Source of the DNA: an uncultured Synergistaceae bacterium
GTDB taxonomy: Bacteria; Synergistota; Synergistia; Synergistales; Aminobacteriaceae
DNA length: 12,192 nucleotides
Assembly (NCBI GenBank): GCA_937870605.1
Contig: CALMZW010000403.1
Coordinates: 1-12,192, forward strand
Reading direction: 5' to 3'
Part shown: one piece after another, positions 11,938-12,192 of the stretch
Layout of the letters: every line of letters starts with the position of its first letter
Numbering within the stretch: the first letter of the stretch is position 1
The notes under the pieces: generated by a model
The model's database searches: none
The model's input: only the letters and a program-made list of their open reading frames with translations
What the model was told of the DNA's origin: nothing
Position numbers and translations under genes: made by a program

Positions 11938-12192
11938 TCATCGCGACTTCCCCCGGCACAGGACGGGCCATTCATCAACGACCCGGGAACCGGAGACGAG
12001 ATACATGACGTCGTACAGGTTCGTCGTCGGACACGCATGGTTCGGGATGATCTCGATCCGGTCGCCGATGCAATAGTCCACCCCGAATCCTTCCGGTATC
12101 TCGAAAGAGCCGTGTTCATCGGAAAGTCTGTCGAGAAAGAGCTGCGGATGCGCCTTGACCCTGCCGTGCCCCGGCGCGCGCGTGATTCCTTC
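11938..12192 (-). CDS. D-threonine aldolase/D-serine dehydratase-like enzyme, C-terminal part
   Basis: Only the last 84 residues are in the window; the frame enters at base 12192 and stops at TGA 11940-11938. The segment matches the C-terminal beta domain of the PLP-dependent, alanine-racemase-fold D-threonine aldolase and eukaryote-type D-serine dehydratase group. LSDEHGSFEIPEGFGVDYC is followed by GDRIEIIPNHACPTTNLYD, where the His and Cys of NHAC are the predicted metal ligands, and then by VVDEWPVLCRGKSR. Such enzymes cleave D-threonine to glycine and acetaldehyde or deaminate D-serine. The lysine-bearing N-terminal barrel lies outside the window, so the reaction cannot be decided. sixA follows 16 bases downstream, probably in the same transcript. 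Confidence 0.82.
   Translation of the reverse strand, partial: EGITRAPGHGRVKAHPQLFLDRLSDEHGSFEIPEGFGVDYCIGDRIEIIPNHACPTTNLYDVMYLVSGSRVVDEWPVLCRGKSR

Noticed and set aside
1..12192. CRISPR arrays, insertion sequences, transposases or toxin-antitoxin pairs
   Set aside because: No regularly spaced repeats, terminal inverted repeats or matching protein motifs were found by reading both strands.

Overview
This 12.2 kb window is GC-rich bacterial chromosome, densely packed and mostly transcribed from the minus strand. Two things suggest an anaerobic, amino-acid-fermenting bacterium, most likely of the phylum Synergistota: a ferredoxin-dependent indolepyruvate oxidoreductase pair (iorA-iorB), and a housekeeping cluster with the gene order lepB-rbgA-rnhB-(fliK-like)-(flhB-like)-yraN-comM. 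The taxonomic assignment is inference from gene content and order; no rRNA gene is present to test it.

Region 1 (1-5249, minus) is one long operon. A good promoter (TTGAAA, 17 bases, TATAAG) lies just upstream of signal peptidase I (lepB). It is followed by the ribosome-assembly GTPase RbgA/YlqF, ribonuclease HII, a FliK-like and a FlhB-C-terminus-like protein (compare ylqG-ylqH of Bacillus), the nuclease-fold protein YraN and the AAA+ protein ComM. From rbgA onward every junction is a 1- or 4-base stop/start overlap, so the genes are probably translationally coupled. A further gene begins at the very edge of the window, probably dprA by synteny.

Region 2 (5246-8660, minus) holds a hotdog-fold acyl-CoA thioesterase, iorA and iorB, then a type IV pilin/pseudopilin-like gene. 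A strong intrinsic terminator after iorB lies inside the first codons of the pilin reading frame. The trio thioesterase-iorA-iorB fits oxidative decarboxylation of aromatic 2-oxo acids to aryl-acetyl-CoA, followed by CoA release. A stand-alone CoA-binding Rossmann protein (8716-9150) lies just upstream.

Region 3 (9150-10543) has a tRNA-Ser(UGA) on the plus strand with its own -10 box and terminator. After it come about 600 bases without a convincing gene. The last part of this stretch is AT-rich, with two promoter-like sites and an alternating-hairpin leader ahead of an unrecognised 124-residue protein, which ends at its own terminator.

Region 4 (10544-12192) has a secreted alpha/beta hydrolase (plus). 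It converges, with an 8-base overlap, on a SixA-type phosphohistidine phosphatase (minus), preceded by the C-terminal 84 residues of a D-threonine aldolase/D-serine dehydratase-type enzyme cut by the window edge.

No wholly new multi-gene system is evident. The parts most worth a second look are the orphan gene with its leader at 9814-10494, the terminator buried in the pilin leader, the RbgA-family GTPase without a normal G4 motif, and the FliK/FlhB-like pair in a housekeeping operon.
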